The position numbers and the translations under genes were made by a program. The notes under the pieces were generated by a model, which was given only the letters and a program-made list of their open reading frames with translations, had not been told where the DNA came from and searched no databases. Of a stretch of 64,000 nt of DNA, positions 61,124 to 64,000 are shown piece after piece. Positions within the stretch are counted from its first letter, which is position 1. Every line of letters begins with the position of its first letter. This stretch comes from Dichotomocladium elegans. Its lineage: Eukaryota > Mucoromycota > Mucoromycetes > Mucorales > Lichtheimiaceae. Location: assembly GCA_025716815.1 (NCBI GenBank), contig JAIXMN010000012.1, forward strand, positions 186,001-250,000, read 5' to 3'.

Positions 61124-61387
61124 AAGTAAAACTCTTCTTCCAGCATATTTGTATAAAAAAAGCTTACGCCTGTTGCTCAACATTGAGACATTACTGTTAC
61201 CCACAGCGGAGGCGAAAGTCAACGTGTTGGCAGTATTATTTATTTGCACGTGCTTCGAGAAAGGATATATACTAAGCAATAAGTACGATAGCTTCGGCGA
61301 AAGAAGAGAAGGAGGAGAGACAGTGAAAGGGAGGGTGTGTACGCAAAGTTGAGGAGAGAGAGAGAGAGGTTATCGATAAATCAACGA

Positions 61388-63837
61388 TCATTTAGGCTCT
61401 CGCTGCATGGACTTTGGTGTATTGGGTCGAAGCGCCGTTGGGGCTGATCCGTCGCTAAACACATCTTGTATTTGATTGGCTGCAGAAGAATATCCTGATA
61501 GGATATCTGACCAATTCGTCTTAGCTAGGAAACATTCCACATGATACTGAATCATGTCGTCGAGGAAGTGCTGTAGCTTCGTGAAATGGTCTGGAAAGCA
61601 GAATTACGAATATTAGTGTGTGGGCAAAATAAACTAGCCCCGTGTGTCATTAATCTTACCACAACTGGATGCATTGTTGAATGTAAGCTCCTTCACGGCA
61701 ATGGTCATGTAATAGCTCCATTTCACAACTAACTGCCGCGCATAGAAAATGCAGTATCCTTTTCCTTTGTTCTGTGAAATAAAAGTAAATACAAGCCCTA
61801 TTCGTCCTAAATCCATTCCTTTCTTTACCGCTCGTAGGGCTCCGTTCAGGTGCTTTTCAATGATCGTTTGCACCCACCCGATCCATCGCTCAATTCCGGC
61901 GTTCGTGCGCAGCAACTGGGGGACGCTTTCGCTTACTAGATGATCATTTATCGGAAACGATCAGCAAGCCAAAAATATTGTTCAAACAGTAAAAAAAGTA
62001 ACTCACACAGGGTTTCGACTTCATGTCGATCGCATTCGCATACCCATAAAGCTTGGTCAAGAGCCGTATTAAAATCGATGCTTTCCCAATCTTTCAGCAT
62101 AACTCCCAGGTTGTATGGGTAGCTTAAAATTACAGAGGCTACCTGAACCACTTGGTTCAAGTTGAGATGTCGCTTCACTTTGGTGACGAATACTCCAGCA
62201 ACTATATAACGTGGATATATGAAAATGTGTTTGTCTGCATTATCACTCTTGGCGAGACATTACCACCGCATTTCTGCTGAACCAAACGCTCAGGGTATGC
62301 ATTACCCATGGCGATAGTGATATCCTGTTGCAAATGCTGAGTGAACAAGCAAATATCTCTGTAGGTGTTATAGGAAATGGCTGCGTAAACATCCGGCAAC
62401 AATGTTTGAAAAATTGCCTATAGCGAAAACCCAATCCGTTAATACGTACAGGATACATGCACACACAAGATACTTGCATCATACAAGGCGCAATCCCAAC
62501 ACCAAACAGCCTCAAGGACTTCAGGTCGAGCGACAATCAAGTCACGTATATATCCAGGCAAGTCACGATAGAAAACGATCATGATATTACGGATCTACGG
62601 CAACAAAGATAGAAGAGACGATTGAGTGTTACACGCGTCCTGTCGCAAAACAGCAAAGAACGACTTACATTATTCACATTACCAGCTCGAAGGTGCTTAA
62701 GGATATCGATACAATGCTGTTCATAACGCTGCGCAAGCTCGAGAGTCACAGAGTCGCTTAGAGAGCTTCCATCGCGGAACTGTGCAAAGCTAGGCAAGCG
62801 AATATCAGGGTAGGTGGGAGTCTGCTGAATCCCATAAAAGTAATATAACGGTTGTAGATCCCTCAATGCATTGTTATAGCCATAACCAAGCGGATAAATC
62901 GAGGCTAATGGCAATGGCTTCCAGCCGACGCGTCCAACTGCAGTTGACATGAAAGCAGAAGAAGAGGAGCGGCTGGCATTGTGTATAGTATTTCCAGCTC
63001 GCATACCACGTTGAGGACGGATTGGAACTGCGCCTGATTGAAATCCTATTGCAGCCATTTCCGTTGCTTCAAAGGCCTGGTTGGCGGGGTATTGACCATC
63101 AAGATCAGAATCACGTCTACGGATACCACAGTAATGATACTTTGACTGGCCGCGTGTACCAAGTCGGCGGGTAGAAATGTTAGGCAACACATGGCGGATC
63201 AATTTGCCAAAGGTGGCCGAGTTAACAGACTGTGTTCCGTTCTCGAAACAAGCAGCCAGATAATCTTGGTACATGCCGCTTCGAGGAACATTGTGGTTTG
63301 GCTCGTATCTGTAGTTTTGGCGCACCCTGTAGGTAAATGCATATCAGAAGAGAGGAAAACAAAATACGAGAAAGCGGCATCTCCCTATATCTTTGTACCA
63401 GTCGAGAACAAACTGGTTGCCTTCTTGGTTTGCAACCATACCGTGTCGAATAGACCGGGAAGTTCGTACAGCACGATTTTCCCGCGGGTCTAGGCTAGTA
63501 CTCGCCAATGCTTGCATCTCCGGTTGGGCTCCTTCGGTATCAGTGTGGTCAAGAGAAGGGGAGCTTGTGTCCTCATGGTAATTGATGCCCCGAGGCCGCC
63601 TTTGCGCTCGTCCTGCACGGGCATAGTATCCTACAGCAGGTGGGCTTTGGTGATCAGAGTGATCATCTTCGAAATGAAGAGAAGAGGACGATCAGCATTA
63701 CCGAGTTGGTGTATTCTTTCCTGTCTCCGCTCTCCCCCAAACCAGGGAGAAAATGGGGAGAATTGTGTTCCTGACTTACCATACATGGAACTACAGGTGG
63801 AATTTGCTCTTTGCTTTTGATGGCTTATTGGAGTCAT
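61388..63837 (-). CDS. RFX-family winged-helix transcription factor
   Basis: RFX proteins bind X-box DNA through a winged helix; fungal members (Crt1/Rfx1, Sak1) control DNA-damage and cell-cycle genes. Exons, in transcript order: 63780-63837, 63399-63666, 62669-63326, 62478-62594, 62264-62417, 62007-62201, 61829-61935, 61660-61771 and 61388-61590 (623 aa). The DNA-binding domain starts in FVLDWVRQNYRYEPNHNVPR and has ACFENGTQSVNSATFGKLIR and STRRLGTRGQSKYHYCGI. The C-terminal dimerisation region spans the later exons (YPERLVQQKCGG, FARQLVVKWSYY-like segment, and a final acidic helix). The intron after CALYD needs a GC donor (GAT then GCAAGT). The 57-nt intron 61772-61828 could be retained in frame. 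Start chosen as the first ATG of the exon. Confidence 0.93.
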
Positions 63838-64000
63838 AACAAGGTGAGTGCAAGTTGAGTGTCAACAGAAAAGAAGTCCTTGGGGGTTGTTTCTTGGAAG
63901 AAGGTGACTTCCTGCCTACCCTTCGCTTTCCCTCTTTTTATTTTTACTCATGGCGAGTCGCGAGTATGTCTCACTCTACATGATTGGCTCGTCCGTGTGA
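63838..64000. other. 5' flank of the RFX gene
   Basis: Promoter side of the RFX factor. No gene is seen before the window ends. Confidence 0.4.

Overview
The window looks like nuclear DNA of an early-diverging fungus, most probably Mucoromycota (Mucorales-like). Nearly every gene is cut by many short GT-AG introns of about 50-110 nt. Intergenic DNA is AT-rich and compact, and the gene set is eukaryotic and fungal: ERG25, a Dma-type FHA-RING ligase, a TMS1-type Serinc and an RFX factor. The phylum is inferred from style; no marker in the window proves it. Exon models were built by hand by matching splice sites to conserved protein families. For all multi-exon models except one (the PAQR gene), the exon lengths sum to a multiple of three, which supports the boundaries.

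Layout. 0.8-1.8 kb: an orphan multi-pass membrane protein (-). 4.6-9.0: a USP7/Ubp15 deubiquitinase (+). 9.3-11.5: a FAF2/UBXD8-type UBX protein (+). 11.6-12.0: a small secreted protein (-). 12.3-13.9: a Dnmt2 methyltransferase (-). 14.3-16.3: Serinc/TMS1 (+). 16.6-17.7: a penta-EF-hand protein (-). 21.0-22.5: FEN1 (+). 22.9-23.8: a mitochondrial-type protein (+). 24.7-25.7: ERG25 (+). 26.7-28.3: SEH1 (-). 28.5-29.3: a DUF2358 protein (+). 29.5-29.9: a small zinc-finger-like protein (+). 30.3-31.7: a PAQR receptor gene with a frameshift (+). 32.0-40.2: three paralogous SAM methyltransferases (-,+,-). 44.9-46.1: DMA1 (+). 46.4-47.0: RPL32 (-). 51.6-53.3: a CDF cation transporter (+). 53.4-54.7: a 2-oxoglutarate/Fe(II) oxygenase (+). 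55.3-57.4: TMEM135 (-). 58.6-59.0: a SANT/Myb protein (+). 59.4-59.8: RPL39 (-). 60.4-61.1: LSM7 (+). 61.4-63.8: an RFX transcription factor (-).

Three decayed Tc1/mariner-type (DD34E) transposon copies lie at 2.9, 18.6 and 47.7 kb. Gene-poor AT-rich stretches surround the methyltransferase cluster (33.6-36.8 and 40.2-44.8 kb) and follow the third transposon (48.8-51.6 kb). Several pairs are divergent with short shared promoters (SEH1/DUF2358, Dnmt2/Serinc), and several are convergent (DMA1/RPL32, LSM7/RFX).

The genes are mostly unrelated housekeeping functions. Ubiquitin and protein quality control recurs (Ubp15, FAF2-like, DMA1). The most unusual observations are an apparent one-nucleotide exon in the penta-EF-hand gene, two GC-AG introns (Dnmt2 and RFX), the PAQR frameshift, and the methyltransferase trio with identical internal exon architecture. 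I found no CRISPR array, rRNA or convincing tRNA, and no clear defence or biosynthetic system.
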